DNA from: Thermoanaerobaculia bacterium
GTDB lineage: Bacteria; Acidobacteriota; Thermoanaerobaculia; Multivoradales; JAHZIX01
Direction: 5' to 3'
Length of the DNA stretch: 59,363 bases
Assembly: GCA_027069135.1 (NCBI GenBank)
Contig: JALXFE010000248.1
Location: 1-59,363, forward strand
The notes under the pieces: model-generated
Seen by the model: the letters and a program-made list of their open reading frames with translations, nothing else
What the model was told of the DNA's origin: nothing
Database searches by the model: none
Position numbers and translations under genes: made by a program
In this document: positions 18,114 through 26,650 of the stretch, one piece after another
Layout of the letters: every line of letters starts with the position of its first letter
Numbering within the stretch: the first letter of the stretch is position 1

Positions 18114-19562
18114 ATGACCCGCTACATCCCGGTCCCCCTATGGCTCCTGGCGGTGGTCCTCCTCCTCGCCGGCTGGACCCTGATCGACCGTCTCCTGATT
18201 CCGACCGTACGCTGGTACTTGAAACGCCGTATTCAGAGGGTCATCGACGGCCTCAACCGACGGCTCGAGATCAAGCTCCAACCCTTCAAGCTGACCAAGC
18301 GCCAGGTTCTCATCGACCGCTTGGTCTTCGACCCTTTCGTCATGGAAGCCGCCGACGCCCACGCCGAGACGGAGGACATGCCCCGCAAAGTTGCCCAGGC
18401 GACGGTGGAGCGATACGCCCAGGAGATCGTCCCGGCCTTCAACGCCTACATTTACTTCCAGGTCGGCTACTGGCTGGCACGGCGGGTGACGCAATTTCTC
18501 TACCGGGTCCGCCTCGGCTTCGCCGACGAGCAGGGCTTGGCAAACATTCCGCAGGGTTCTACGGTGGTTTTTCTGATGAACCACCGGAGCAATATGGACT
18601 ACCTCCTCGTCTCCTACATGGTGGCGGGACGCAGCGCGTTGTCCTATGCGGTCGGGGAGTGGGCGAGGATCTGGCCCTTGGAGACCCTCATCCGCTCCAT
18701 GGGAGCCTATTTCGTGCGGCGCCGCTCCCGTAACGTCCTCTATCGACGAGTGTTACAACGCTACGTCCAGATGGCGACGGCCGCTGGAGTCACCCAAGCG
18801 GTCTACCCGGAAGGCGGGCTCTCCCGAGACGGCTTGCTCCGAGCTCCCAAGTTGGGTCTGCTGGACTACATGCTGCGGGATTTCGACCCGCAGCGGGATC
18901 GGGACATCGTCTTCATCCCCGTAGGCATCAACTACGACCGTACCTTGGAGGACCGAACACTCCTTCTGGACCTGGAGCCCGATACCGAGCGCCAAGGCGT
19001 CCTGGCCGGTGCCGCGGCGACGTTGCGATTCCTAGGACACAATCTCATGCTGATGCTCAAACGGCGATGGCATCGCTTCGGGTACGCCTGTGTCAACCTG
19101 GGAACCCCCATTTCCATGGCCTCCTACCTGAGGCGACAGGACCTGAGATTGCACGAGATGGAAGCTCCGGAACGCTTCGATCACGTGGCGAAGATCGGTG
19201 AGGATTTGATGGCCCGAATCGGTGAGGTCGTGCCGGTCCTACCGGTCTCTTTGGTCGCGACGGTATTCACTCAAGACCCGGCTGCTGCCCGGAGCGAGTT
19301 GGAGATCAAGGCCGCTGCCTTCGAGCTGATTCGCCGGTTCGAAGCCCAGGGAGCGAAGGTCTACATTCCCAGGGAAAGCCAGGACTACTCCATCGAGGTG
19401 GGACTGCGGGCTCTCAAGAAACGCCGCCTGATCGAACAGGTTGACGGACTCCTCTCGACCGTGCCAGCGGAGATTCCGGTCCTGCGGTATTACGCGAACT
19501 CCATCTACCATCTGTGGACCCAAACCCAGTCATCGGCTCCGCAGAATGAGGGATCGAATTAG
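18114..19562 (+). CDS. PlsB-family glycerol-3-phosphate/lysophospholipid acyltransferase
   Basis: A 482-residue protein with one strong N-terminal membrane segment (residues ~5-25). The four acyltransferase motifs are in order: NHRSNMDYLL (HX4D, catalytic), GAYFVRRRS, YPEGGLSRDG and VFIPVGINYDR. These match PlsB-type sn-glycerol-3-phosphate acyltransferases, though it is much shorter than Escherichia coli PlsB (~800 residues) and lacks its long N-terminal region. The likely reaction is acyl transfer to glycerol-3-phosphate or a lysolipid at the inner membrane. ATG 18114 was chosen for homology; GGGGAG lies about 13 bases upstream, so the start is not certain. Confidence 0.85.
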   Translation: MTRYIPVPLWLLAVVLLLAGWTLIDRLLIPTVRWYLKRRIQRVIDGLNRRLEIKLQPFKLTKRQVLIDRLVFDPFVMEAADAHAETEDMPRKVAQATVERYAQEIVPAFNAYIYFQVGYWLARRVTQFLYRVRLGFADEQGLANIPQGSTVVFLMNHRSNMDYLLVSYMVAGRSALSYAVGEWARIWPLETLIRSMGAYFVRRRSRNVLYRRVLQRYVQMATAAGVTQAVYPEGGLSRDGLLRAPKLGLLDYMLRDFDPQRDRDIVFIPVGINYDRTLEDRTLLLDLEPDTERQGVLAGAAATLRFLGHNLMLMLKRRWHRFGYACVNLGTPISMASYLRRQDLRLHEMEAPERFDHVAKIGEDLMARIGEVVPVLPVSLVATVFTQDPAAARSELEIKAAAFELIRRFEAQGAKVYIPRESQDYSIEVGLRALKKRRLIEQVDGLLSTVPAEIPVLRYYANSIYHLWTQTQSSAPQNEGSN

Positions 19563-19590
19563 ACCGCCGATGGAGAATTTGCACTCCTAC

Positions 19591-19620
19591 TTGAGATCCT
19601 AGGCCGATAGGCCACATAAT
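19591..19620 (+). promoter_or_regulatory. sigma-70-type promoter for the beta-barrel gene
   Basis: TTGAGA at 19591-19596 and CATAAT at 19615-19620 each match consensus at 5 of 6 positions, with 18 bases between them. It lies about 100 bases before the start of the downstream barrel gene and after the acyltransferase stop. Confidence 0.55.
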
Positions 19621-19722
19621 CATGGGAATCGGGCTTTCGGCCGTTTCCTGCCGGACGCTCCGATTCCCGCAAAGATCCAAGGAGCTTGAAGTCTCCGAGA
19701 ACTCCCGAGGGGAGGAGAGAAT

Positions 19723-21402
19723 ATGAACCGCAAGATTATCCGACTAGCCTTCATCGCCGGCTCATCCTTGGCTGTGCTGGCCGGCTCGGCGCTTTCGCCG
19801 TCCGCCGCCGCCGCGCAGGGGACCGTCTGTCAGGGTTTCGCCAAGGACCAGCAGGTACGCCGCCTGGGGAGCAGCCAGCGTTTCTCCAAGAAGCCGGCGG
19901 AAACATGGGAAGACCTCACTCGCTTCTTTGAAAAAGAGCGAGCCGCAATTGAAGCGATTCTCGTCGAACGAGGCCTGGGTGAGACCGTCGAAGGCTTTTT
20001 CGAGCGAGTCTCCACCGGCCAGATTTCGGAGACCACCCTTACCAAGGGCGATACCCTCGAATGGATGATTCTGCGCGACCACGGTCAGCCGGCAACAAAA
20101 GGTCCTCTCTGCTTCAACACCCGGCAGGACTACGAGGCCTTCGTCGTCAAGGTCCCGGTGGTCACCATGACCGAGGCCGCCGCCGCCAACTGCTGGATCT
20201 CCGCCACCGGAGATTGCCGAGCTCACACCCTTGGGGTGGATGCCTCCTCGAGCTCCCCGGGCGTCTCGGTGACCATGAACGGCTCCCGGATCTCCCTCGA
20301 CAGCCAGGCTAAGTGGAGCGGCTCTTTCGACAACCGCTTCGACCAGAGCTACCAATTCGTCGCCTCCGCCCAGACCACTGGGACCAAGATCACCAAGACC
20401 TACACTTTCGTGATCCCAAAGATCTGCCTCAATCTTTCCCTGCTTGGGCCCCCGAAGGTCGCCGAAGAGAAGGTCGCCGGCAAGAGCTGCACCGAGACCG
20501 CTACCGTCAACGCCTGCCCGAAGCCGGAGTGCTCCATCACCGGCCCGGACCAGGTCAAGAAACGGGATACCTTCGATGTCACCATCGACGGCAACGGCGA
20601 GGTCACCCTCGAGGTCCTGGACCCGAAGGGCAACACGGAATCTCTGAGCACTGGCGCCGCCGACTCCTTCACCGCTTCGAATAAATTCCGCAAGCGGGGC
20701 GACTACGTCTTCAGCGGGACGGTGACCACCCAATACGGCGATACCGCCAAATGCGAGAAGACCGTCACCGTCGGCCGGAAGCGCAGCGGGGCCAGTGCCG
20801 GTGGCGCTGCGGCTCTCGCCGGCGGAGGAAGCTGGATTCTTCGCTTCTTCGGCGCAGGCTTTAGCACCGACGAAGAGATCCGCACCGACAGTGGGGCCGT
20901 CAACGGGGTCACGGAACGCACCAAACTCACGAGCGGCAGCGGTGCCGGCGTCGGAATCGGCGCTGAGTATCTGTTCAACGACCGCGTCGGAATCGAGGGC
21001 TCCCTGATCTACGGCCAGGTGGGATTCGATTTCCAGCGGGATCTCAACAACGATTGGGCCTTGGACGATGACGATGCCGGAATCCTCACCCTGACCGTCG
21101 GACCGAATTTCCATCTGACTCCGAACGGTGCCGTCGACCTCTACCTGGGGCCCTTCGTCGGATTGGCCGAGGTCGATGATGCGGAGTTTCGGACCCTCGG
21201 CTCCAACCAGACCTTCAACTTCGATAGCGAATTTATCTGGGGTGCTCAGATCGGCCTCGACGTCCCCTTTGGAAGCTCTCCCTGGGGATTTCATGTCGGG
21301 GGTCGCTTCATGGACCTAAGCGTTGGTGACAACGGACCGAGGACCCCGGAGCTGCAGTTGGATCCGCTGATCTTCACCGCCGGATTCGCCTACCGCTTCT
21401 AG
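19723..21402 (+). CDS. outer-membrane beta-barrel protein with exported N-terminal domains
   Basis: A 559-residue exported protein with GGGGAGGAG about 7 bases before ATG 19723. The signal peptide ends at AAAAQG. Residues ~30-130 are helical with a conserved Trp/Glu-rich patch; residues ~150-350 hold two Cys-containing Ig/PKD-like beta domains. A Gly/Ala linker leads to a ~190-residue C-terminal barrel of OmpW/OmpA-like type, ending in the aromatic YRF typical of proteins inserted by the BAM complex. Porin-like or adhesin function is possible. A good promoter lies upstream and a strong hairpin lies 11 bases after the stop, so it is probably a single-gene unit. Confidence 0.75.
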   Translation: MNRKIIRLAFIAGSSLAVLAGSALSPSAAAAQGTVCQGFAKDQQVRRLGSSQRFSKKPAETWEDLTRFFEKERAAIEAILVERGLGETVEGFFERVSTGQISETTLTKGDTLEWMILRDHGQPATKGPLCFNTRQDYEAFVVKVPVVTMTEAAAANCWISATGDCRAHTLGVDASSSSPGVSVTMNGSRISLDSQAKWSGSFDNRFDQSYQFVASAQTTGTKITKTYTFVIPKICLNLSLLGPPKVAEEKVAGKSCTETATVNACPKPECSITGPDQVKKRDTFDVTIDGNGEVTLEVLDPKGNTESLSTGAADSFTASNKFRKRGDYVFSGTVTTQYGDTAKCEKTVTVGRKRSGASAGGAAALAGGGSWILRFFGAGFSTDEEIRTDSGAVNGVTERTKLTSGSGAGVGIGAEYLFNDRVGIEGSLIYGQVGFDFQRDLNNDWALDDDDAGILTLTVGPNFHLTPNGAVDLYLGPFVGLAEVDDAEFRTLGSNQTFNFDSEFIWGAQIGLDVPFGSSPWGFHVGGRFMDLSVGDNGPRTPELQLDPLIFTAGFAYRF

Positions 21403-21412
21403 CGTTTTCGAG

Positions 21413-21441
21413 GGGCGGACCTGCCTTTTGGGTCCGCCCTT
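21413..21441 (+). terminator. hairpin terminator-like element after the barrel gene
   Basis: A perfect 9-bp stem, GGGCGGACC pairing with GGTCCGCCC, with a 9-base loop, 10 bases after the stop codon. Only a short T/C tract follows, so intrinsic termination is plausible but not classical. Confidence 0.55.
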
Positions 21442-21498
21442 CCCTCGCCCCCCTCCTACACCGCCAGCCCGTGGATCTCCCAGGGTTTATCCCTCCGC

Positions 21499-21632
21499 GT
21501 AGATACTCTCTTTCCGGTCAAGTTTCCTAACTACCAGGCGTAGGGGCGACCCTTGTGGTCGCCCGGGTCGAGGGCAGGCACAAGACCTGCCCCTACAACA
21601 GAGCTCACGGTGGTAGCTCTAACCGTAGGGGC
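21499..21632 (+). repeat. 134-bp palindromic repeat, copy A
   Basis: This segment is nearly identical to the reverse complement of 37744-37877, with no net insertion or deletion; I see only a few mismatches around 21563-21567. It contains two GTAG-footed hairpins in opposite orientation (21540-21564 and 21572-21596), then the hairpin AGAGCT..AGCTCT (about 21600-21620). It lies between the barrel gene and the toxin-antitoxin pair. Confidence 0.9.
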
Positions 21633-21713
21633 GACCCTTGTGGTCGCCCGGGTGCGATGATCCACCACGACTACCCGAGCTTCACCAAGGGCGCCCACGA
21701 GGGGCGCCCCTAC
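21540..21713. repeat. cluster of four GTAG-footed REP-like hairpins
   Basis: Four 25-base units alternate in orientation: 21540-21564 (+), 21572-21596 (-), 21625-21649 (+) and 21689-21713 (-). Each reads GTAG followed by GGGCGACC/GGTCGCCC or a variant arm pair with a CTTGTG-like loop. The arms differ between units while remaining self-complementary (GGGCAGG with CCTGCCC; GGGCGCCC with GGGCGCCC). GTAG plus an imperfect palindrome is the known architecture of REP elements mobilised by RAYT enzymes. In-frame translations of this DNA are spurious. Confidence 0.8.
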
Positions 21714-21965
21714 ACGAAAGATCCACCGGCCGCCCAAGAACAGGAGCACAGACTCCCACGGTTGCCAACTGGGCTGATGGCAAGAGAGTATCTTCACGGG
21801 CAGTGGAGAATTTTCAGGGGACAATCTCATCTGATCATATATATTGACCATAACCATTTCTGATGTTAATTTCCGAGCATGAGATTCGACGAGCTCCGCG
21901 ACCGCAGCCGCTCCGCCTATGAGGCCGGGGGCCCGGCGGCCCTGGGGACAGGAGAGGGCGACACC
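21714..21965. other. intergenic region upstream of the toxin-antitoxin pair
   Basis: After the hairpin cluster the DNA becomes AT-richer. TTGACC at 21844-21849 (5 of 6) with a 17-base spacer and TAATTT at 21867-21872 (3 of 6) could promote the antitoxin-toxin operon. The predicted transcript would start near 21879, where an in-frame ATG exists, but the antitoxin homology begins later. Confidence 0.35.
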
Positions 21966-22196
21966 ATGTCCGTTTCTGAGTTCAAGGCTACCTGCCTCCG
22001 GGTCTTTGAAAGGATCCGACAGACCGGCCGTCCTCTTCTCATCACCAAGCGTGGAATTCCCCTCGCGCAGGTTCTTCCCCCGCCACCCACGCGCCCCACG
22101 GGTGAGGAGACCTTCGGCTGTATGGCCGGGACCTGCGAAGAGGTGGGGGACCTTCTCGAGCCTCTGGATCCGGACGATTGGGAGGTTCTGGGTTGA
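21966..22196 (+). CDS. Phd/YefM-family antitoxin
   Basis: A 76-residue antitoxin. The N-terminus SVSEFKATCLRVFERI followed by PLLITKRGIPLAQVLP is the DNA-binding Phd/YefM fold; the C-terminal part, PLDPDDWEVLG, would wrap the toxin. ATG 21966 is favoured because homology starts there and GGAGAGG lies upstream; an in-frame ATG at 21879 would add 29 residues. Its stop overlaps the toxin start (TTGA), so the two are translationally coupled. Such antitoxins usually autorepress their operon. Confidence 0.82.
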   Translation: MSVSEFKATCLRVFERIRQTGRPLLITKRGIPLAQVLPPPPTRPTGEETFGCMAGTCEEVGDLLEPLDPDDWEVLG

Positions 22197-22588
22197 GGGG
22201 CCTCCTGCTGGATACTCATATCTGGTTTTGGTATCTCATGGGTTCGTCCCGACTGCCCCGGCTCATTCGGGACTTGATCGCTCATTCCCTCGAGGAGTGC
22301 TGGGTATCGCCGATTTCGGTCTGGGAGCTGGGAATGCTTGCGGACAAGGGCAGGATCCGGCTGGATCGCGAGTTTCGCGACTGGTTGGGTGCGGCTCTCG
22401 AAGCGATGCCGGTCAAGGACGCGACGCTCACCCGTGAAGTGGCCCTGCGATGCGGGGAGATCGAACTTCCCCACCGGGATCCGGCGGACCGCTTCTTGGC
22501 CGCTACGGCCCAGGTCTACGGACTCACCTTGGTGACGGTCGACGGTCATCTTCGAGAGCTAAAAAACCTGCAGACCTTTTCCGGTTGA
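22193..22588 (+). CDS. VapC-family PIN-domain toxin
   Basis: A 131-residue PIN-domain protein. It starts at TTG 22193, which overlaps the antitoxin stop as TTGA and has GGAGG about 9 bases upstream. Conserved acidic positions are visible in LLLDTHIWFW, SVWELGML and PHRDPADRFLAATA, followed by LVTVDGHL. PIN toxins are metal-dependent RNases that cleave tRNA or rRNA when the antitoxin is lost. This PIN subtype typically pairs with Phd-like antitoxins, as here. Confidence 0.88.
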   Translation: MRGLLLDTHIWFWYLMGSSRLPRLIRDLIAHSLEECWVSPISVWELGMLADKGRIRLDREFRDWLGAALEAMPVKDATLTREVALRCGEIELPHRDPADRFLAATAQVYGLTLVTVDGHLRELKNLQTFSG

Positions 22589-22613
22589 GCCCGTCGCGGT
22601 ATCTTCGCCTCCT

Positions 22614-23297
22614 ATGATCGACGAAGGTGTCATCAAATTCCGCTTCGAGCACCGCTCCTGCGGCCTCGACCCGCATAGATACCAGGAGCTCTCCTGCCGG
22701 CTCATCGCCTGGCGACAGATCCTGGCCGGTACCGGTCTTATCGGCCAGAGGCAGGATCTCTACGGCGGTTTCGGCTATGGCAACATCAGTGGGCGGGTCG
22801 GCCCCCCGAGCGCTGGCCGCGGGCGTCGCTCCTTCCTCATCACGGGTACTCAGACCTCCGGCAAGGAATGTATCTCTCTCGCTGATTTCTGCGTCGTGGA
22901 ACGCTTCGATGATCGCACCAACCGGGCGGAGAGCTTCGGGGGAACCCATCCTTCCTCCGAATCCCTCACCCACGGCGCCTTCTATGACCTGGGGCCCCAC
23001 ATCCGCTTCGTCTTCCACGGTCACAGCCCCACGATCTGGCGCCGAGGAGACCAGCTCGGCCTGCCGACCAGCCGATCGTCAGTGCCCTATGGCACTCCGG
23101 AAATGGCTCAGGAAGTGCGTCGGCTTTTTCGTTCCTCGTCCCTCGCCGACTCCCAGATTCTCATCATGGGGGGACATGAAGACGGTGTCATCGTCTTCGG
23201 TCGAACCGCCCAAGAGGCAGGCCAGATCCTTCTCACGAACCTCGCCCGAGCCTACGAGATCGAATGCGGCGCCTCCGGCGGCCTATGCCGCCGTTAG
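22614..23297 (+). CDS. class II aldolase/adducin-family protein
   Basis: A 227-residue protein. Family features are GGFGYGNISGR near residue 50, ITGTQTSGKE, PSSESLTHGAFYD, the metal-binding HGHSP and a later GGHEDGVI. These match the class II aldolase/adducin fold, in which three His residues hold a zinc ion for aldol cleavage or epimerisation of sugar phosphates. The substrate is not predictable and the gene has no metabolic neighbours. It starts 25 bp after the toxin gene with no obvious ribosome site, so it may be read from the same transcript. Confidence 0.8.
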   Translation: MIDEGVIKFRFEHRSCGLDPHRYQELSCRLIAWRQILAGTGLIGQRQDLYGGFGYGNISGRVGPPSAGRGRRSFLITGTQTSGKECISLADFCVVERFDDRTNRAESFGGTHPSSESLTHGAFYDLGPHIRFVFHGHSPTIWRRGDQLGLPTSRSSVPYGTPEMAQEVRRLFRSSSLADSQILIMGGHEDGVIVFGRTAQEAGQILLTNLARAYEIECGASGGLCRR

Positions 23298-23334
23298 AAT
23301 TGCCACCGTGCGTGCGGCCTCTCGGCCGGGAACC

Positions 23335-23370
23335 AGCTCAGACCTCAGCTCAGACCTCAGCTCAGACCTC
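23335..23370. repeat. 3 x 12-bp tandem repeat carrying three in-frame stop codons
   Basis: The 12-base unit agctcagacctc occurs three times without mismatch. On the minus strand each unit reads GAG GTC TGA GCT, so the DUF1684 gene ends in the first unit it meets and two more in-frame TGA codons follow at 12-base steps. Confidence 0.9.
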
Positions 23371-24345
23371 ATGGTGCCCTCCCCACATTTTTTCTCCCGC
23401 TCGGATCTCGATCGGGGCTCGGTTCTCTCTTCGGGGCAACGGGCAGGTGGCGTAGGGAGTGAAGACACAGGGAGGGTTGTAGGAACGGTTGAAATCCACG
23501 ATCACTTTGCCGTCTCGGGGAGCCTCCAGAGTCAGGAAACGGCCACCACCATAGGTAGATTCGCCATTCGTGGCATCCCCGAAGACGAGGAAGAGACTGC
23601 CATCCTCGGAGGACGTCGGCTCGAGGCGGACCTCCTCTCCCCCGACGGAGAAGACCAGGACCCCGGGGCTTTCTTCCTCGAAGGCGGAGCCCAAGACGTT
23701 GGGAGTGAACACGGTCCGCGGGGAGTCGTAGGGCTCCCACCGGGCCTCCAGCCTCCAGTGGGGATCCACCTCGAAGCGATCGATGCCTTCAAAGGTCGTG
23801 AAGGCTGGGGCCTCTCGATCCTTGAGCCGAAGACCTATGCGCCCTTCGCGATCGAGGACGTAGAATTGGAAGCTGCCCAAATCGACCTGCGTCGGCGCCT
23901 GCGTCGCATCGGAGGCCATCTCCAAGACCGTGACCCCTTGGCCCTCGTGGTTCAGGGAGACCCCGGGGGCCGCCGTCAAGGTCACCTGGCCCGCCTCCAA
24001 AAGAAGCGTCCCCGCGCGAGGGGGCGCCGCTTCCGGAAAGACCAGGTCATTCCCTTCGCCGGATCCGAAGGAATTCTCTCCCTCTTTCAGCCAAAAAAGT
24101 CCCACCAGGCTCAGCCAGCTCGTGGGTTCTTTCAAACGCTCGACGCGAGCCGTGTGCCAGGCCTCCACTTCCGTGAAGTACTCGGCACCGAGATCGGCCG
24201 GCTCCGGGATCGAGACCTGCCCTCCCGTAGCCGCCGGAGGCTCACCGCCCCCGCCACAGCCCATGGAAAGCCCTAAGAGGACGAGCCCACTAAACGCAGA
24301 CCCGGAGAAGAAAATGGGAGTCAGGAAACTGGAACCCTTGACCAT
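23362..24345 (-). CDS. DUF1684 lipoprotein
   Basis: A 327-residue protein with a signal peptide ending in the lipobox MGCGGGG, so probably lipid-anchored. DUF1684 features include SWLSLVGLFWLKEGENSFGS near residue 75 and the C-terminal VDFNRSYNPPCVFTPYATCP, the most conserved part of the family. The family has no firmly established activity. Its stop codon lies inside a 12-bp tandem repeat. It is transcribed towards the class II aldolase gene, with the ends 64 bp apart. Confidence 0.88.
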   Translation of the reverse strand: MVKGSSFLTPIFFSGSAFSGLVLLGLSMGCGGGGEPPAATGGQVSIPEPADLGAEYFTEVEAWHTARVERLKEPTSWLSLVGLFWLKEGENSFGSGEGNDLVFPEAAPPRAGTLLLEAGQVTLTAAPGVSLNHEGQGVTVLEMASDATQAPTQVDLGSFQFYVLDREGRIGLRLKDREAPAFTTFEGIDRFEVDPHWRLEARWEPYDSPRTVFTPNVLGSAFEEESPGVLVFSVGGEEVRLEPTSSEDGSLFLVFGDATNGESTYGGGRFLTLEAPRDGKVIVDFNRSYNPPCVFTPYATCPLPRRENRAPIEIRAGEKMWGGHHEV

Positions 24346-24592
24346 CGTCGGAGCCCTCCGTCATTGAATCTTCGCTGCGCACCATACCATCGGCCCTGAG
24401 AGGGCCTGCCCCTAGCCCATTCGGTCCGCCCGCCGTAGCTGGCGTCGGCCTGGAGGGATGCCACACTTTCAAGGGTCGATGTGGGAGTCGTCGATGTGCG
24501 AGAGAACTGGATTCTTAGCAGAGCGGCGCAGGGGGCAAAATGTTTACGCCGGGATTGGGCCAGCCTGGGGAAGCGGCGCAAGATCACGGGGT

Positions 24593-26650
24593 CTAGGACG
24601 GGGAAGAGCCACCGCGTCTAGTCTCAGTCCACCGAAGAACATCGTGAGCGCCTTCGAGCGACGGCTCGATGCTGTCCTGTAGCCAATCGCCCAGCTGTTC
24701 GATCTCAAGAATTGTGTCTCTTGCCTCCGCCATGTAGCCTGACTGAAACAGGAGCCAGCCGAGCTGTCGAGACAGCTCTCTCAATGTAAGTTCTGGTAAG
24801 TGCATAACAATGTGGGCAACAAGGTCTGATTGTGCGTCGAGATCTGCGTCAGCTAGATTTTCTGTGATCAGTTTGCTGCAGATCCTATTGATCTCCCTGA
24901 ATCCAGCTATCCACTCCTGCACCTCTGGCAGCAGCTCGGCCATCGGTCGGCCGGGCTGTATGACCGTTGCTAGTCTCGTGAATCGGACTGCGAAATGTAG
25001 CCCGATCTTCTCGTACGTAGCAGTGTTTATCTCAAAGCACTCAAAAAAACTAGTAGCAAGAGTGTCTGATGAGGAGCGGTACTTGAAGTAGCTGCCAAGC
25101 TGCCGGATGAGCGGGAGAAGCTCTCCGAATTCCAAACGCCCGAGCACTTCTTCAGCACAGCTGAAGCCCACTTCTTGGAGAGTGTCAACAAGAAGTGACT
25201 TGGCTTGCTCGGGCTGATCTTGGTCAGCGTAGATCTCGATCAACTCGGCGCGGGCAGGAAAGCACTTAGGATCTCTTGATATGACCTTGTTCAAGAGATG
25301 CACGGCCTCATCTGCGATTCGGTCGCTATGACGCCAGCTCTCAACGATAATCGATGCGCGAAGGTTCCGAAGGAGGTTAGACACAGGAAAGCGATTGAGA
25401 GCTTCGTCAATTGATCTCAGTGCCTCAATAACTTGGCCTGCGTCCGCTAAGAATCTTCCGAGCCACCAATAGAAATCCGAGTTGTCATAGTGAGGTTTGG
25501 TCGATAGGTCAATCGCTTTTCGCAGAAGTGCGATGGCTTCATCCAGGTCTCCGGCGCTACTTCCGATGGTCGTGGCTTTGCTTACGAGTGCCTCAACAAG
25601 GTCTGGGTCGATTTCAAGTGCCCGGTCTAGACATTTGAGTTCCATCTCGTGCTCGCCCAGTCGGAAGTAGGCCCCTGCCATGTTCTTCCAGACCATTGCC
25701 ACATCGGGCTGTAGCCGAGTCGCAGTGTCGTATTCAGCAAGTGCCTCACGATGCTCGCCTAGGAGGTCAAGCATGTTCCCGAAGTTGTAGTGGCTGATCC
25801 AGTCCCAGCGATCACGCGGGATGCTCTCTTGGGTCTCTCTAGCGCGCTGAAGCGCTTCGCGTTCGCCATGATCTCTGCCGATCTCGCAGAGAATCATTGC
25901 GAGGACCCGTCGGCCCTGGTCATCGACAGGTGATGTCTTATTACCTTGCGTGATTACCCGGAGAGCTTCTCGGAGGTTCCGAATCTGGTAGTAGCTGTCA
26001 GCCACCAGATTCCTCATGAAGGGCCGCTCGAGGTCGGCGGCGCTTGCCAGGCCCGTGACTGCTTCGAATCGCTCTTCGAGATAGAGAAGTACAAGTTCGG
26101 TAGCGGGCTCAGGTGAGCAGTCTCCAAGCACAGCTCGCAAGAATGGGCTCCGATCGAGATCTATTCTCCTGAGAAGCGCATTGTCGCGAAGTAGCTTCGC
26201 GTGGATGGTGTCCAATGCGGTCGCGTCTAGTACTTGTGTGAAATGGTACGTGAGGCTCTTCTGCTTGGTTTCTTCTAGGTCAAGGCCTTGTCGCGCTGCA
26301 GTGAGCGCGATTTCACGGACCCAGGCCCAATAGAAGAGGTTCTCAGCGAGCGACCAGACGAGGAAAAGAGAATTAGCGTTCCTGAGAAGATAGGCCAGCG
26401 TCTTGACGGGCACTTTTTTCTTAATCGACCCCTGCTTCTTCTTGTCTCGCTTCTTGCTCTTGACCTGGATGTGAGAGCGGACGTTCGTAGCCTCACCATT
26501 CTTGACGACTTCGAGCACCCGGTCGACACCGAAGTCGCCCCCATCCTCTTTTCTAAGGATGAATTGGCTGGAGGGGAGCACTACTGCAAGCCTTGTGAGG
26601 CTGTCGGCTTCTTGTTGGTGACTAGGGTGATATTCCGGTAAGTTGCTCAT
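24593..26650 (-). CDS. DUF4365 nuclease-like domain fused to TPR repeats
   Basis: A 685-residue protein. Residues ~1-130 match DUF4365: acidic GGDFGVDRVLEVV and HIQVKSKK give the D..E..QxK pattern of PD-(D/E)xK-like nucleases, followed by a basic stretch and FLVWSLAENLFYWAWV. Residues ~215-480 contain several TPRs (e.g. WDWISHYNFGNMLDLLGEHR, AMVWKNMAGAYFRLGEHE), and the rest is helical. The gene is visibly lower in GC than its neighbours: sample lines counted by hand gave 42-48% against about 70% nearby, suggesting horizontal transfer. DUF4365 proteins are often found in defence islands, so a single-gene anti-phage system is a reasonable hypothesis. There is no ribosome site; a TATACT 14 bases upstream suggests a near-leaderless transcript. 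Confidence 0.75.
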   Translation of the reverse strand: MSNLPEYHPSHQQEADSLTRLAVVLPSSQFILRKEDGGDFGVDRVLEVVKNGEATNVRSHIQVKSKKRDKKKQGSIKKKVPVKTLAYLLRNANSLFLVWSLAENLFYWAWVREIALTAARQGLDLEETKQKSLTYHFTQVLDATALDTIHAKLLRDNALLRRIDLDRSPFLRAVLGDCSPEPATELVLLYLEERFEAVTGLASAADLERPFMRNLVADSYYQIRNLREALRVITQGNKTSPVDDQGRRVLAMILCEIGRDHGEREALQRARETQESIPRDRWDWISHYNFGNMLDLLGEHREALAEYDTATRLQPDVAMVWKNMAGAYFRLGEHEMELKCLDRALEIDPDLVEALVSKATTIGSSAGDLDEAIALLRKAIDLSTKPHYDNSDFYWWLGRFLADAGQVIEALRSIDEALNRFPVSNLLRNLRASIIVESWRHSDRIADEAVHLLNKVISRDPKCFPARAELIEIYADQDQPEQAKSLLVDTLQEVGFSCAEEVLGRLEFGELLPLIRQLGSYFKYRSSSDTLATSFFECFEINTATYEKIGLHFAVRFTRLATVIQPGRPMAELLPEVQEWIAGFREINRICSKLITENLADADLDAQSDLVAHIVMHLPELTLRELSRQLGWLLFQSGYMAEARDTILEIEQLGDWLQDSIEPSLEGAHDVLRWTETRRGGSSPS

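Noticed and set aside
19762-21294. 510-codon antisense frame over the beta-barrel gene
   Set aside because: The plus strand has signal peptide, ribosome site, promoter and barrel pattern; the antisense frame is Gly/Asp/Val low complexity typical of a shadow.
21531-21857. Open frames across the GTAG hairpin cluster on both strands
   Set aside because: Their proteins are translations of the palindromes and occur equivalently in copy B, so they reflect the repeat and not a gene.
22627-24276. 549-codon plus-strand frame spanning the aldolase and DUF1684 genes
   Set aside because: It overlaps two well-supported genes in other frames and has biased Ser/Arg/Pro composition.
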